Source: an uncultured Prevotella sp.
Lineage (GTDB): Bacteria; Bacteroidota; Bacteroidia; Bacteroidales; Bacteroidaceae
Assembly (NCBI GenBank): GCA_905234265.1
Contig: CAJOHJ010000004.1
Span: 1 to 49,875 of the forward strand
Direction: 5' to 3'
DNA: 49,875 bases
In this document: positions 35,426 to 43,747 of the stretch, in pieces
Position numbering within the stretch: the stretch's first letter is position 1
Layout of the letters: each line of letters opens with the position of its first letter
Program-made: the position numbers and the translations under genes
Notes under the pieces: model-generated
What the model was told of the DNA's origin: nothing
Database searches by the model: none
What the model saw: only the letters and a program-made list of their open reading frames with translations

Positions 35426-36985
35426 TCATCCACGGTTGTTTTTCTTTTCTTCCAGATAGCCGTAGATGGTAAGCTCCTTGTCGGCCAGCGGAGTCTTGAA
35501 CAGGAAGCTTGCCGCGTAGCCCACTACCAGCACGATGATGTGCGAATATACGCCAAGCATGTACTTGTGATGCGAGAAGTTCCATTCGCCCAGGTCGAGC
35601 AGCGTCTCCTTGACGCCAGTGCCGTGGATGTCAACCTTCGTCGACGTCAGCACTGCATAGGCTGTGAACAGCACTGCTGCTGCAATGCCGATATAAAGGC
35701 CCTGCTTGTTGGCCCTGCGGCTGAACAGGCCGAGCATGAATATGCCCACGATGCCCGCCGAGAAGATGGCATACAGCGAGAAGAGTGCGCCCAGCACGCC
35801 CTCGCCGCCCCACGATATGTATAGGCATGCCACGCCAATGGCGCCTGCACCGGCCACCACCACCATCCACTTGCCGAAGCGCAGCTGCTCGCGGTCGCCC
35901 GCATGTTTGCGGAAGCGAACGTAGTAGTCCTGCACGGCTATTGCCGACAGACAGTTCAGGTCGGCGTCGAGCGACGAGATGGCCGCAGCTGCCAATGCCG
36001 CAATGATCAGGCCGCGAATGCCAACAGGCAGCTCATGGGCGATAAAATAAGGAAACACCTCGTCGGCCTTCAGCTCCTCTGGCAGCAGCGGCGCACCCTG
36101 TGCGTGGTAGTAGGCAAACAGGGCTGTGCCGATGAACATGAACAGCGCCCAGATGGGTACCGACATCATTACTCCGATGTAGGCTGCCTTCTTGGCCTCG
36201 CGGTCGTTCTTGGCTGCCAGATAGCGCTGCACGATGGTCTGGTCGGTGCCGTATTTCTGCAGGGCGTAGAAGATGCCGTTAAGCACCATGACGAGGAACG
36301 TCAGCTGCGTCAGGTCCCAGTCGTAAGGCCCGAAGCTTATCTTGTCATATTGCGCAGCAATGGAAAAGAGTTCTGCCGGCCCGCCGCCGATGCCGAACAT
36401 CAGTATCAGTATGCAGATGACGCCGCCGCCAATGAGCAGCGCTCCCTGCACCACGTCCATCCACACGATAGCCTCCATGCCGCCGAGCAAAGTCAGTATG
36501 ATGATGGTGATGCCAAGCACGATGACTATGCTATAGATGTTGATGTCTAAGAACGTTGCCAGTGCCATGCTCACCAGGAAGAACACCGTGCCGGCCTTTG
36601 AGAAATGGCCGAGCGTGAACGCCAGCGACGAGTAGAGGCGTGCGAACAGCCCGAAGCGGCGCTCGAAGTATTCATACGTGGAGAGGCGTATCACCTTGCG
36701 GAACAGCGGCACGATGATGCCTATCAGCGCCACCAGCACGACAGGCACCATAAGCCCCTGCACCAGCAGTATCCAGTTGCCGGCGTATGCCGCACCGGGA
36801 TAGGCCAGGAACGTTACGCTTGAGATGAGCGTTGCAAAAATGCTGATGCCTACGGCCCAGGCCGGAATCTTTCCGCCTCCGGCAAAGTAGGTCGACGTGT
36901 CTTTCTGCCTGTGTGCGAAGTAGACGCCCATGACTATGGCTGCCAGTATCGACACAAGTACGATGGTATAGTCAATCCAGTGCAT
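35426..36985 (-). CDS. Sodium:solute symporter (SSS family)
   Basis: This 519-residue membrane protein of the SSS family has about 13-14 hydrophobic segments. The N-terminus contains TSTYFAGGGKIPAWAVGISIFAT and the middle has the family pattern around AALAAAAISSLDADLNCLSAI, which in relatives contributes to Na+ binding. Members carry sugars, sialic acids, organic acids or amino acids. It starts six bases after the aldolase stop, so the two are one operon. The cargo is probably the aldolase substrate, which remains unknown. The palindromic repeat downstream (35291-35397) is a likely terminator. Confidence 0.92.
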   Translation of the reverse strand: MHWIDYTIVLVSILAAIVMGVYFAHRQKDTSTYFAGGGKIPAWAVGISIFATLISSVTFLAYPGAAYAGNWILLVQGLMVPVVLVALIGIIVPLFRKVIRLSTYEYFERRFGLFARLYSSLAFTLGHFSKAGTVFFLVSMALATFLDINIYSIVIVLGITIIILTLLGGMEAIVWMDVVQGALLIGGGVICILILMFGIGGGPAELFSIAAQYDKISFGPYDWDLTQLTFLVMVLNGIFYALQKYGTDQTIVQRYLAAKNDREAKKAAYIGVMMSVPIWALFMFIGTALFAYYHAQGAPLLPEELKADEVFPYFIAHELPVGIRGLIIAALAAAAISSLDADLNCLSAIAVQDYYVRFRKHAGDREQLRFGKWMVVVAGAGAIGVACLYISWGGEGVLGALFSLYAIFSAGIVGIFMLGLFSRRANKQGLYIGIAAAVLFTAYAVLTSTKVDIHGTGVKETLLDLGEWNFSHHKYMLGVYSHIIVLVVGYAASFLFKTPLADKELTIYGYLEEKKNNRG

Positions 36986-36991
36986 TATTCC

Positions 36992-37909
36992 TTATTTCAT
37001 ATTTTTTATCTTCAGCAGAATTTCGGATTCTTCTGCGTCTGAAAGGCGACAAAGCGGCATGAGCATCCATGGCTCGCAGAGGTCCTTCGTCTGCATCATC
37101 ACCTTCAGGGCGGTGAGGCTCTGGCCCAGCGTGCGGTCCTTCTGGTATATCTTGGCAATCTCGTTGGTCTCATCCTGCAGGCGGTTAGCCTCATCCATGT
37201 TGCCGGCAACGGCAGCGTCGAAGAGCTGGCTGAACATTTCCGGCACGTAGTTGCCCGTTGAAGGCACTATGCCGTTGCCGCCCAGTTCCAACGAGTGTGC
37301 CGACTGTGCTGCCCATCCGCAGAAGTATGCGAAGTCGTCGCGCCCCTTGGCAATCTCCACACACTGAGCCATGCGCTCCAGGTCGCGCTCCGAGTCCTTC
37401 AGTCCCACGATGTTAGGATGCTCTGCCAGACGGCGGATGACGTCGACGGGTATCGACATGTGCGTCGTTGCCAGAATGTTGTAGAGCATCAGCGGCCCTG
37501 TGATGCAGTCGGCCAGCGTCTTGTAGTACTCGTACATCTGCTCCTCCGTCAGCGCGTAGTACGTCGGCAGAGTGGCCACGATGACATCTGCACCCAGGGC
37601 AGTATACACCTCTGCCTGCCGCACCTGTTCGCTGAAGCAGTTGCCCGTCAGACCGGCGTAAATCAGCTGTTGGGTGGTGGGTGATTCCATGTAGGCATTA
37701 CGTGCCTTTACTGCCGTCTCCACCATTAGCTGTCCGTCGGTCTGGCTGACGGAGTTGCCTTCGCCAGTAGTACCCATGAGAAGCGGCGAGACGCCTGCTG
37801 CGGCGAAGAAAGTCACAATACGCTCTACGGCAGCCACATCGAGCTGGCCGCCTTGGGTGACGGGGGTTACCATCGGCACCACCACGCCACGATACTTACT
37901 GTTGTTCAT
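36992..37909 (-). CDS. DapA/N-acetylneuraminate lyase family aldolase
   Basis: A 305-residue class I aldolase of the dihydrodipicolinate synthase superfamily. The GTTGE motif lies at 46-50, catalytic Tyr143 in LMLYNILATT and the Schiff-base Lys171 in IVGLKDSERD. The family includes DapA, sialic acid lyase and 2-keto-3-deoxy sugar acid aldolases, all using pyruvate or a 2-keto acid. The neighbouring symporter and sugar-acid enzymes argue for a catabolic aldolase, not DapA. The substrate is not determined by sequence. It lies 19 bases after rubredoxin. Confidence 0.9.
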   Translation of the reverse strand: MNNSKYRGVVVPMVTPVTQGGQLDVAAVERIVTFFAAAGVSPLLMGTTGEGNSVSQTDGQLMVETAVKARNAYMESPTTQQLIYAGLTGNCFSEQVRQAEVYTALGADVIVATLPTYYALTEEQMYEYYKTLADCITGPLMLYNILATTHMSIPVDVIRRLAEHPNIVGLKDSERDLERMAQCVEIAKGRDDFAYFCGWAAQSAHSLELGGNGIVPSTGNYVPEMFSQLFDAAVAGNMDEANRLQDETNEIAKIYQKDRTLGQSLTALKVMMQTKDLCEPWMLMPLCRLSDAEESEILLKIKNMK

Positions 37910-37928
37910 AAGCCTGTCCGGAAAGTGA

Positions 37929-38090
37929 TTAGTCTTCTGGAGAGAAGTCGTCTTTGCCTACGCCGCACACCGGGCATACCCAGTCTTCTGGAATATCCTC
38001 AAAAGCCGTCCCCGGCTGAATGCCGCTGTCTGGGTCGCCTACTGCTGGGTCGTAAACATAGCCGCAAGTCTCGCAAATGTACTTTTTCAT
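37929..38090 (-). CDS. Rubredoxin
   Basis: A 53-residue protein with the two iron-binding knuckles CETCG (Cys6, Cys9) and CPVCG (Cys39, Cys42), plus the conserved [20 protein letters not shown] segment between them. It is a small electron carrier, often used for oxygen or peroxide defence in anaerobes. It lies between the glycosyltransferase gene (54-base gap) and the aldolase gene (19-base gap), with no obvious functional link to either. Confidence 0.96.
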   Translation of the reverse strand: MKKYICETCGYVYDPAVGDPDSGIQPGTAFEDIPEDWVCPVCGVGKDDFSPED

Positions 38091-38144
38091 AGTCTTCTTG
38101 GTTTTTAGTTGTTAATAGTTTATTCTTTCAGTGTCGTTCCAAAT

Positions 38145-39203
38145 TCAGTCAGCCTTGTTCAGAACACTGTCTATTTTGTCGATAATCGTCTGCGGAGCGA
38201 TGCCCGTCAGACAGGCATAGTCTCTGCGCAGGCAGGGCTTCTGTCCGAAGGCACTGCATGGCCTGCAGCTGAGGTCTGTCTGCACGGCGTTCTCCGCTTT
38301 CTGCTGCCAGCCCATGAAGCCTGCAAAGGGATGGGTGGCTCCCCACACGCTGACCACTGGAGTGCCTACGAGCGATGCCAGATGCATGTTTGCGGAGTCC
38401 ATGGACATCATGACGTCCAGATGGCTCATAAGGATAAGCTCCTCGCGCAGGGTCTCAGTATGGTTTGCCACGAACACGCACTGCCCATACTGCTGGCAAA
38501 GCTCGGCGAAGAGTTCTTCCTCCTGCTGTCCGCGACCGAAAAGGAACAGTCTGGCTTCCGGATACTTCTCCACCAGTCCTGCAACGACCTGCCGTGTCTG
38601 TTCCGTCGGATATGTCTTGCCCTTATGTGCGGCAAAGGGAGCAAGGCCGATGGCGGGTGATGGGGTAGCGAGCAGAGCCTGCAGGCTGTCGCTAAGAAGT
38701 GTTATGTCGCCTCCGCCTTCAGGGAAGATGCTGGTGAATTCGACGTCTACCGGATAGCCCAGCCGTGCGAAGACGTCGGCATAGTTCTGGAATGCCGTAG
38801 GCTGCTGCACCAGCACCTTTTTGTCTGGTGATGTCAGCTGGCGGCGCCCTTTCCTGTGCTTGTCGATGTGTGCTATGCGGTAGTGCCCCATGTGAAAGCG
38901 TAGGCGCAGGTATTCCGAGCGCAGCACGTTGTGCAGGTCGGCAATGGCCGTAAACTGCTTTGCTGCAAGGCGCCTGTAGAGCGCGTTCAGCCCCTTGATG
39001 CCATGGTATTCGTGCTTTAGGTCGGCCTCCATGAAGCCCACGCTGGGTGCCAGCCCTTCGAACAATGTCCGTGCGAAGGCCCTGCTGAGTACCGTAATCC
39101 TTACATCCGGATATTTGCGTGCCACCGACAGCACCACAGGCACAGTCATGGCAACGTCGCCCATTGCCGAAAAGCGGATAACAAGAATGTGTTCTTTTTT
39201 CAT
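38145..39203 (-). CDS. Glycosyltransferase family 9 (heptosyltransferase-like)
   Basis: A 352-residue GT9 protein related to WaaC/WaaF, which add heptose or similar sugars to the lipopolysaccharide inner core. It has the N-terminal IRFSAMGDVAMTVPV motif, where the Asp is the likely catalytic base. In the C-terminal domain are APFAAHKGKTYP and the MDSANMHLASLVGTPVVSVWG nucleotide-sugar site. Bacteroidetes core sugars differ, so the donor is uncertain. It is 37 bases downstream of the DUF4254 gene, a pairing typical of this phylum. Confidence 0.92.
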   Translation of the reverse strand: MKKEHILVIRFSAMGDVAMTVPVVLSVARKYPDVRITVLSRAFARTLFEGLAPSVGFMEADLKHEYHGIKGLNALYRRLAAKQFTAIADLHNVLRSEYLRLRFHMGHYRIAHIDKHRKGRRQLTSPDKKVLVQQPTAFQNYADVFARLGYPVDVEFTSIFPEGGGDITLLSDSLQALLATPSPAIGLAPFAAHKGKTYPTEQTRQVVAGLVEKYPEARLFLFGRGQQEEELFAELCQQYGQCVFVANHTETLREELILMSHLDVMMSMDSANMHLASLVGTPVVSVWGATHPFAGFMGWQQKAENAVQTDLSCRPCSAFGQKPCLRRDYACLTGIAPQTIIDKIDSVLNKAD

Positions 39204-39240
39204 GGCTTAGCTGGCGAGCTATGCGTCGCAGCTGGTGCTG

Positions 39241-39846
39241 CTAAGCTTTGTTATAGAGTATTGGATTGGTAGACGGGTCGTTGTACATCTTCATCTGGCG
39301 GTAGACTTTCATATAGATGCGTCCTGCCTCGATGTCCTCAAGCAGCTGGTCGATGGCTTTCGACAGGTCTTCCTGCTGTTCCATCAGCACGCTGAGCTTG
39401 CCGCGGCAGCGCGCAATGTGGCCGGCATCGGCATCGCTGCGCTCCGTCTGCTCCTTCATGTGCCATATCTTCAGGGCCAGAATGCTGAGCCTGTCGACGG
39501 CCCACGCCGGGCTTTCCGTGTTCAGACGGGCCTCCGGCAGCACCTTGACAGCGCTGTACTGCGTGCGGAAGAATGTGTCTATGTCTTCCACCAGGTCGGT
39601 GCGTTCCTGGTTGGAGCGGTCAATGCGCCGCTTGATGCCCAGCGCCTCTACAGGGTCGATGTGCGGGTCGCGGATGATGTCCTCCAGATGCCACTGCACG
39701 GTGTCTATCCAGCACTTCAGGTAGAGCTTGTAGTCGATGGTGTCGCGGTCGTAGGGGTTGCTGATAACGGTATCTACATTGTCCTTCAGGTGATAGTCGC
39801 GTATCACCTGCTCAAAAATTCTGTTTGCTTTCTGTGTGAATGACAT
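39241..39846 (-). CDS. DUF4254 family protein
   Basis: A 201-residue, mostly helical protein of DUF4254, a family of unknown function nearly always next to GT9 glycosyltransferases in Bacteroidetes. A WHLEDIIRDPHIDP segment and WAVDRLSILALKIWHM are the conserved parts. There is no signal peptide. The genetic link suggests a role in lipopolysaccharide core assembly. A full consensus promoter lies 25 bases upstream. Confidence 0.9.
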   Translation of the reverse strand: MSFTQKANRIFEQVIRDYHLKDNVDTVISNPYDRDTIDYKLYLKCWIDTVQWHLEDIIRDPHIDPVEALGIKRRIDRSNQERTDLVEDIDTFFRTQYSAVKVLPEARLNTESPAWAVDRLSILALKIWHMKEQTERSDADAGHIARCRGKLSVLMEQQEDLSKAIDQLLEDIEAGRIYMKVYRQMKMYNDPSTNPILYNKA

Positions 39847-39870
39847 AGCCTAAAAAGAATGTTTCTTTGG

Positions 39871-39901
39871 CAAAAGTACGAAAAAAAGGTTGCTGGGCAA
39901 A
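39871..39901 (-). promoter_or_regulatory. Promoter of DUF4254-GT9
   Basis: TTTG (39901-39898), 19 bases, TACTTTTG (39878-39871) on the minus strand, divergent from ruvB. It may also serve rubredoxin, the aldolase and the symporter, because no strong terminator was seen between them. Confidence 0.83.
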
Positions 39902-39952
39902 GAAAATTTATTCTTTTTTCTCGCTGTCGGTAAATAATTAAATAATTTTGCG

Positions 39953-39960
39953 TACATTTG
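39953..39960 (+). promoter_or_regulatory. Probable -7 box for ruvB
   Basis: TACATTTG 18 bases upstream of the ATG at 39979. No clear TTTG at -33. Confidence 0.6.
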
Positions 39961-39978
39961 CCACATAATTTATTGCAG

Positions 39979-41013
39979 ATGGATGAAGATTTCGACATTA
40001 GAGGCCAGCAGCTGACAGCTTCCGAGAAGGATTTCGAGAATGCGCTGCGACCTCTGACATTCCATGACTTCAGCGGCCAGCAGCAGGTGGTGGAAAACCT
40101 GGAAGTGTTCGTTGAAGCCGCCAAATACCGCGGAGAGCCGCTGGACCATGTGCTGCTGCACGGGCCCCCGGGACTTGGCAAGACCACCCTTTCAAACATT
40201 ATTGCCAACGAGCTTGGCGTAGGCTTCAAGATTACGTCGGGTCCCGTGCTTGACAAGCCCGGCGACCTGGCCGGCATACTTACTTCGCTGGAAAAGAACG
40301 ACGTCCTGTTCATCGACGAGATACACCGCCTGTCGCCGATAGTAGAGGAATATCTCTATTCAGCCATGGAAGACTACCGGATAGACATCGTAATCGACAA
40401 AGGCCCTTCCGCACGGACGATACAGATAGACCTGAACCCGTTCACTCTGGTAGGCGCAACAACGCGCAGCGGACTGCTGACGGCCCCTCTGCGCGCACGC
40501 TTCGGCATCAACATGCACCTGCAGTACTACGAGCCGGAAACTCTGCAGGCCATCATCGAGAGGTCGGCCATGCTGCTGCGCGTACCCATCACCACCGATG
40601 CCGCCGGCGAGATAGCACGCCGCTCGCGAGGCACGCCACGTATTGCCAACGCCCTGCTGCGCCGCGTGCGCGACTTTGCACAGGTGAAAGGCTCCGGGCG
40701 CATAGACTCGCGGATTACGCAAGTGGCGCTGACAGCACTTAACATCGACCAGTATGGCCTCGACGAGATTGACAACCGCATACTGCTGACCATCATCGAC
40801 AAGTTCCGAGGCGGCCCTGTGGGCATCACCACCATTGCCACCGCCATCGGCGAGGATGCAGGCACCGTGGAAGACGTCTACGAGCCGTTCCTCATCATGG
40901 AAGGCTTCATAAAACGCACCCCCAGGGGGCGCATGGCGACGGAGCTGGCCTACAAGCACTTCGGCCGCAACCCCTACAGCGGCAACATAATGCAGAACGA
41001 CCTCTTCGGCTAA
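39979..41013 (+). CDS. ruvB: Holliday junction branch migration helicase RuvB
   Basis: RuvB is the hexameric AAA+ motor that drives branch migration with RuvA during recombination repair. The ATG at 39979 gives 344 residues ([13 protein letters not shown]); a TTG seven codons upstream lies within the promoter box. Walker A is [10 protein letters not shown], Walker B is LFIDEIHRL, followed by the sensor segment [18 protein letters not shown]. The C-terminal winged-helix DNA-binding domain ends at [16 protein letters not shown]. It is followed by coaD and ybeY on the same strand. Confidence 0.97.
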   Translation: MDEDFDIRGQQLTASEKDFENALRPLTFHDFSGQQQVVENLEVFVEAAKYRGEPLDHVLLHGPPGLGKTTLSNIIANELGVGFKITSGPVLDKPGDLAGILTSLEKNDVLFIDEIHRLSPIVEEYLYSAMEDYRIDIVIDKGPSARTIQIDLNPFTLVGATTRSGLLTAPLRARFGINMHLQYYEPETLQAIIERSAMLLRVPITTDAAGEIARRSRGTPRIANALLRRVRDFAQVKGSGRIDSRITQVALTALNIDQYGLDEIDNRILLTIIDKFRGGPVGITTIATAIGEDAGTVEDVYEPFLIMEGFIKRTPRGRMATELAYKHFGRNPYSGNIMQNDLFG

Positions 41014-41037
41014 CCTGTCACAGAACAAGCAAAGAGC

Positions 41038-41541
41038 ATGGAACATAACGCACAAACATCAGACAGACAGCTGCGCACAGGAGTTTTCCTCGGCAGTTTC
41101 AATCCATTCACCACAGGCCACGACTCGATAGTGCGCCGCGCACTGCCGCTGTTCGACAGGCTCGTCATCGGCGTGGTGGGCGACCAGGTCAACAAGCCCG
41201 GCATGCCGTCGGCCGACGAGCGCATGGCTGCCATCAGCAGGCTGTACGCCCAGGAGCCGCGCATCAGCGTAAAGCCCTACCACGGACTGGCCGTCGACTT
41301 TGCGCGTCAGCAGGGTGCGGCCTTCATCGTCAAGGGCATACGCAGCGTAAAGGACTTTGAGTACGAGCGCGAGCAGGCCGACATCAACCGTCTGATAGGC
41401 GGCGTGGAGACTATACTGCTCTACTCCGAGCCGCAGCTGAGCAGCGTCAGCAGCAGTCTGGTGCGCGAACTGCTGCATTTCGGTGCCGACGTCAGCCTGT
41501 TTCTGCCTGACAGGGAGGATACAGCGAAAAGTGAAAAGTAA
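41038..41541 (+). CDS. coaD: Phosphopantetheine adenylyltransferase
   Basis: CoaD transfers AMP from ATP to 4'-phosphopantetheine in coenzyme A synthesis. The 167-residue protein has the nucleotidyltransferase motif GSFNPFTTGH (the more common form is GSFDPFTxGH, so Asn replaces Asp) and ends with the SSSLVRELLHFGADV segment. An N-terminal extension of about ten residues precedes the core. It is 24 bases after ruvB and 18 bases before ybeY, consistent with one operon. Confidence 0.95.
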   Translation: MEHNAQTSDRQLRTGVFLGSFNPFTTGHDSIVRRALPLFDRLVIGVVGDQVNKPGMPSADERMAAISRLYAQEPRISVKPYHGLAVDFARQQGAAFIVKGIRSVKDFEYEREQADINRLIGGVETILLYSEPQLSSVSSSLVRELLHFGADVSLFLPDREDTAKSEK

Positions 41542-41559
41542 AAGATCCAGCAATTCAAT

Positions 41560-41970
41560 ATGATTACATACAATGCCGAGGGAGTGAGATTTCCCAACAT
41601 CAAGCGCCGTGAGACCACTGCCTGGATACGCCGCGTGGCCGCCACTTACGGAAAAAAGGTCGGCGAGGTGGGCTACCTGTTCTGCAACGACGAACACATT
41701 CTTAGCGTCAACCGCGAATATCTGCAACACGACTACTACACGGACATCATCACCTTCGACTACTGCGAAGGCGACACGCTGAACGGCGACCTCGTGATTT
41801 CATTAGACACCGTGCGCTCCAATGCAGAACTCTTCGGCAAGCAGTACGACGAAGAACTGCACCGCGTAATCATTCACGGCATCCTGCACCTTTGCGGCAT
41901 CAACGACAAAGGCCCTGGCGAAAGGGAACAGATGGAGGCTGCCGAGAATGCTGCCCTTGCAATGCTATGA
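41560..41970 (+). CDS. ybeY: Endoribonuclease YbeY
   Basis: YbeY is a zinc-dependent ribonuclease involved in 16S rRNA 3' maturation and ribosome quality control. It has 136 residues. The metal motif HGILHLCGINDKG matches the family HGxLHLxGxxH pattern except that the last position is Lys, as in other Bacteroidetes copies. Its 3' end overlaps the convergent CPBP protease gene by six bases. Confidence 0.94.
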   Translation: MITYNAEGVRFPNIKRRETTAWIRRVAATYGKKVGEVGYLFCNDEHILSVNREYLQHDYYTDIITFDYCEGDTLNGDLVISLDTVRSNAELFGKQYDEELHRVIIHGILHLCGINDKGPGEREQMEAAENAALAML

Positions 41971-42789
41971 CTCCTCTGCGGCTGGTTTCATGAGCAGGTG
42001 CAGCTGAAAGAGTGCCGGCAGCAGCACCATCAGCGAGAAGCCTACGGCCAGCAGCACGTGCTGAGGACCACCGCTGAAAATGTCGGTGAGCTTCAAGTCG
42101 GCAGCATTGGGATACACATTATATAATATATAGGCAATGGAATTGTTTGCCCAGTGGAATGCCACCGCAGGCAGTATGGAGCCTGTGCGCCAGTACATCC
42201 ACCCCAGCAGCAGGCCCACGAGGAAAGCGTGAGGCATCTGCGCCGGATTGACATGCACGAGGGCAAACAGCACTGCACTGACCACTATCGGCACCAGCGG
42301 CGACCGACTGCTGGCAGCTGGCGACAGCGAGCCGCCGGCATGAAGCTGCGAGCGCAGGACAGCACCGCGGAACACTATCTCTTCTGCCACCGGAGCCAGC
42401 AGGCCAACGGCCAGATAGCCCCAGCGGTTGCGCAAAATCATGTCGAACTGCTGCTCGGCAATGTTTGGCAATTCGGGCATCATCTCCTGCAGCCACGCAG
42501 AGGGTATGACGGCGCCGACAGCAGCCACCACACTCCACAGCAGCACCGACCACTGGCGCGAGCGCAGCCAACGCGGCGACACCTCGGCCCAGCGGGCAGC
42601 AAGGAAAACAACTATCGACAGCAGGCTGACCACCGATGACGAGGTGACAAGCAAGGCCACCGTCTGGTCGGAAGAACCGCTGACAAGGCGCCACAGCTGC
42701 TGGACGGCCGTGGCTCCGATGATTTGTATGGCCACAAAGGCCAGCAGGCTGGCAAAGGCCGCAAGAATGAATTTGTATGACTGCTTCAC
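41965..42789 (-). CDS. CPBP family intramembrane metalloprotease
   Basis: A 274-residue membrane protein with about seven to eight hydrophobic segments and the CPBP (CAAX protease and bacteriocin-processing) motif EEIVFR, with Glu136, Glu137 and Arg141. Further family motifs are HVNPAQMPHAF and FHWANNSIAY. Bacterial members process or give immunity to peptides, but most have no known substrate. It is a single gene convergent with ybeY. Confidence 0.9.
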   Translation of the reverse strand: MKQSYKFILAAFASLLAFVAIQIIGATAVQQLWRLVSGSSDQTVALLVTSSSVVSLLSIVVFLAARWAEVSPRWLRSRQWSVLLWSVVAAVGAVIPSAWLQEMMPELPNIAEQQFDMILRNRWGYLAVGLLAPVAEEIVFRGAVLRSQLHAGGSLSPAASSRSPLVPIVVSAVLFALVHVNPAQMPHAFLVGLLLGWMYWRTGSILPAVAFHWANNSIAYILYNVYPNAADLKLTDIFSGGPQHVLLAVGFSLMVLLPALFQLHLLMKPAAEES

Positions 42790-42844
42790 GGGAATAAATG
42801 TTAAGTTATAAAAATCAGAGACTATAAGTAGCCAGCCGCTGCCT

Positions 42845-43744
42845 TCATGACTGCATGCCGAACAGCAGCCTTACGGCCTTTGCATCCTCATGCAGCTGAG
42901 CCTGAAGGGCTTCGGCCGACGGAAACTGACGCTCGCCGCGCAGCCGTGAAATGAACGACACGCGCAGCTGACGGTCGTAGAGGTCGCCGGTGAGCTGGAA
43001 AATGTGTGCCTCAAGGGTCTGGCTGGTGCCGGAGAACGTCGGGCGGCAGCCAATGTTCATCATGGCTGGCCACTCGGCAGCGTCGGGCAGCAGACGTACA
43101 GTGACGGCATACACGCCGGCAGCAGGAATGAGCTGGCTGCCGTCGTCGGGACTGACATTGGCTGTGGGAAATCCCAGTCCCGTGCCAATATGCTGGCCGT
43201 GAACGACATGGCCGGTAATAGAATACGGGTGCCCCAGGCAACTGCCAGCACCGGCGACATCGCCTCCGACAAGCAGGTCACGGATGAGCGATGAGCTGAC
43301 GGCCGTTTGGCCGTCATCATCGGCAGGAAGCGGAGGCAGCTGCCGGACGTCGATGCCAAGTTCACGGCCATAGCGGACATAGTCGTCGAAGCCTTCTTCG
43401 CGGTTGTGGCCAAAGCGGTTGTCATAGCCCGTCAGCAGAACCCTGACGCCAAGCCTGTCGCGCAACTGCTGCTCCATGAACTCGCGGGCCGTGAGACGGC
43501 GCATCTGGTCGGTAAACGCCAGCACCTCTACGCGGTCTATGCCCATGGCCTTCAGCGCCTCACACTTGTCGGCAAGGGGAGTGAGTGTCTGCTTGTGGTG
43601 TATGGAATGGTCGAAGGTGATTATCATCGACCCGAGGCCAAGCTCACGGGCACAGCCGGCAACCTGGCCGACCACAAACTGGTGTCCGCGATGCACGCCG
43701 TCGAACATTCCTATCGTTGCTACATATCCTTCACGGTTGTTCAT
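42845..43744 (-). CDS. ribF: Bifunctional riboflavin kinase/FAD synthetase
   Basis: RibF makes FMN from riboflavin and FAD from FMN. The 299-residue protein has an N-terminal adenylyltransferase domain (IGMFDGVHRGHQ at about 11-22, SSSLIRDLL near 151-159) and a C-terminal flavokinase domain (GHPYSITGHVVHG, GFPTANVSP). It starts three bases before the stop of the P-type ATPase gene, so the two are likely co-transcribed. Confidence 0.96.
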   Translation of the reverse strand: MNNREGYVATIGMFDGVHRGHQFVVGQVAGCARELGLGSMIITFDHSIHHKQTLTPLADKCEALKAMGIDRVEVLAFTDQMRRLTAREFMEQQLRDRLGVRVLLTGYDNRFGHNREEGFDDYVRYGRELGIDVRQLPPLPADDDGQTAVSSSLIRDLLVGGDVAGAGSCLGHPYSITGHVVHGQHIGTGLGFPTANVSPDDGSQLIPAAGVYAVTVRLLPDAAEWPAMMNIGCRPTFSGTSQTLEAHIFQLTGDLYDRQLRVSFISRLRGERQFPSAEALQAQLHEDAKAVRLLFGMQS

Positions 43745-43747
43745 AAG

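Noticed and set aside
36992..37909. Housekeeping dapA for lysine synthesis
   Set aside because: The protein has the family motifs, but it overlaps operonically with a solute symporter and sugar-acid enzymes, which favours a catabolic aldolase. Not fully excluded.
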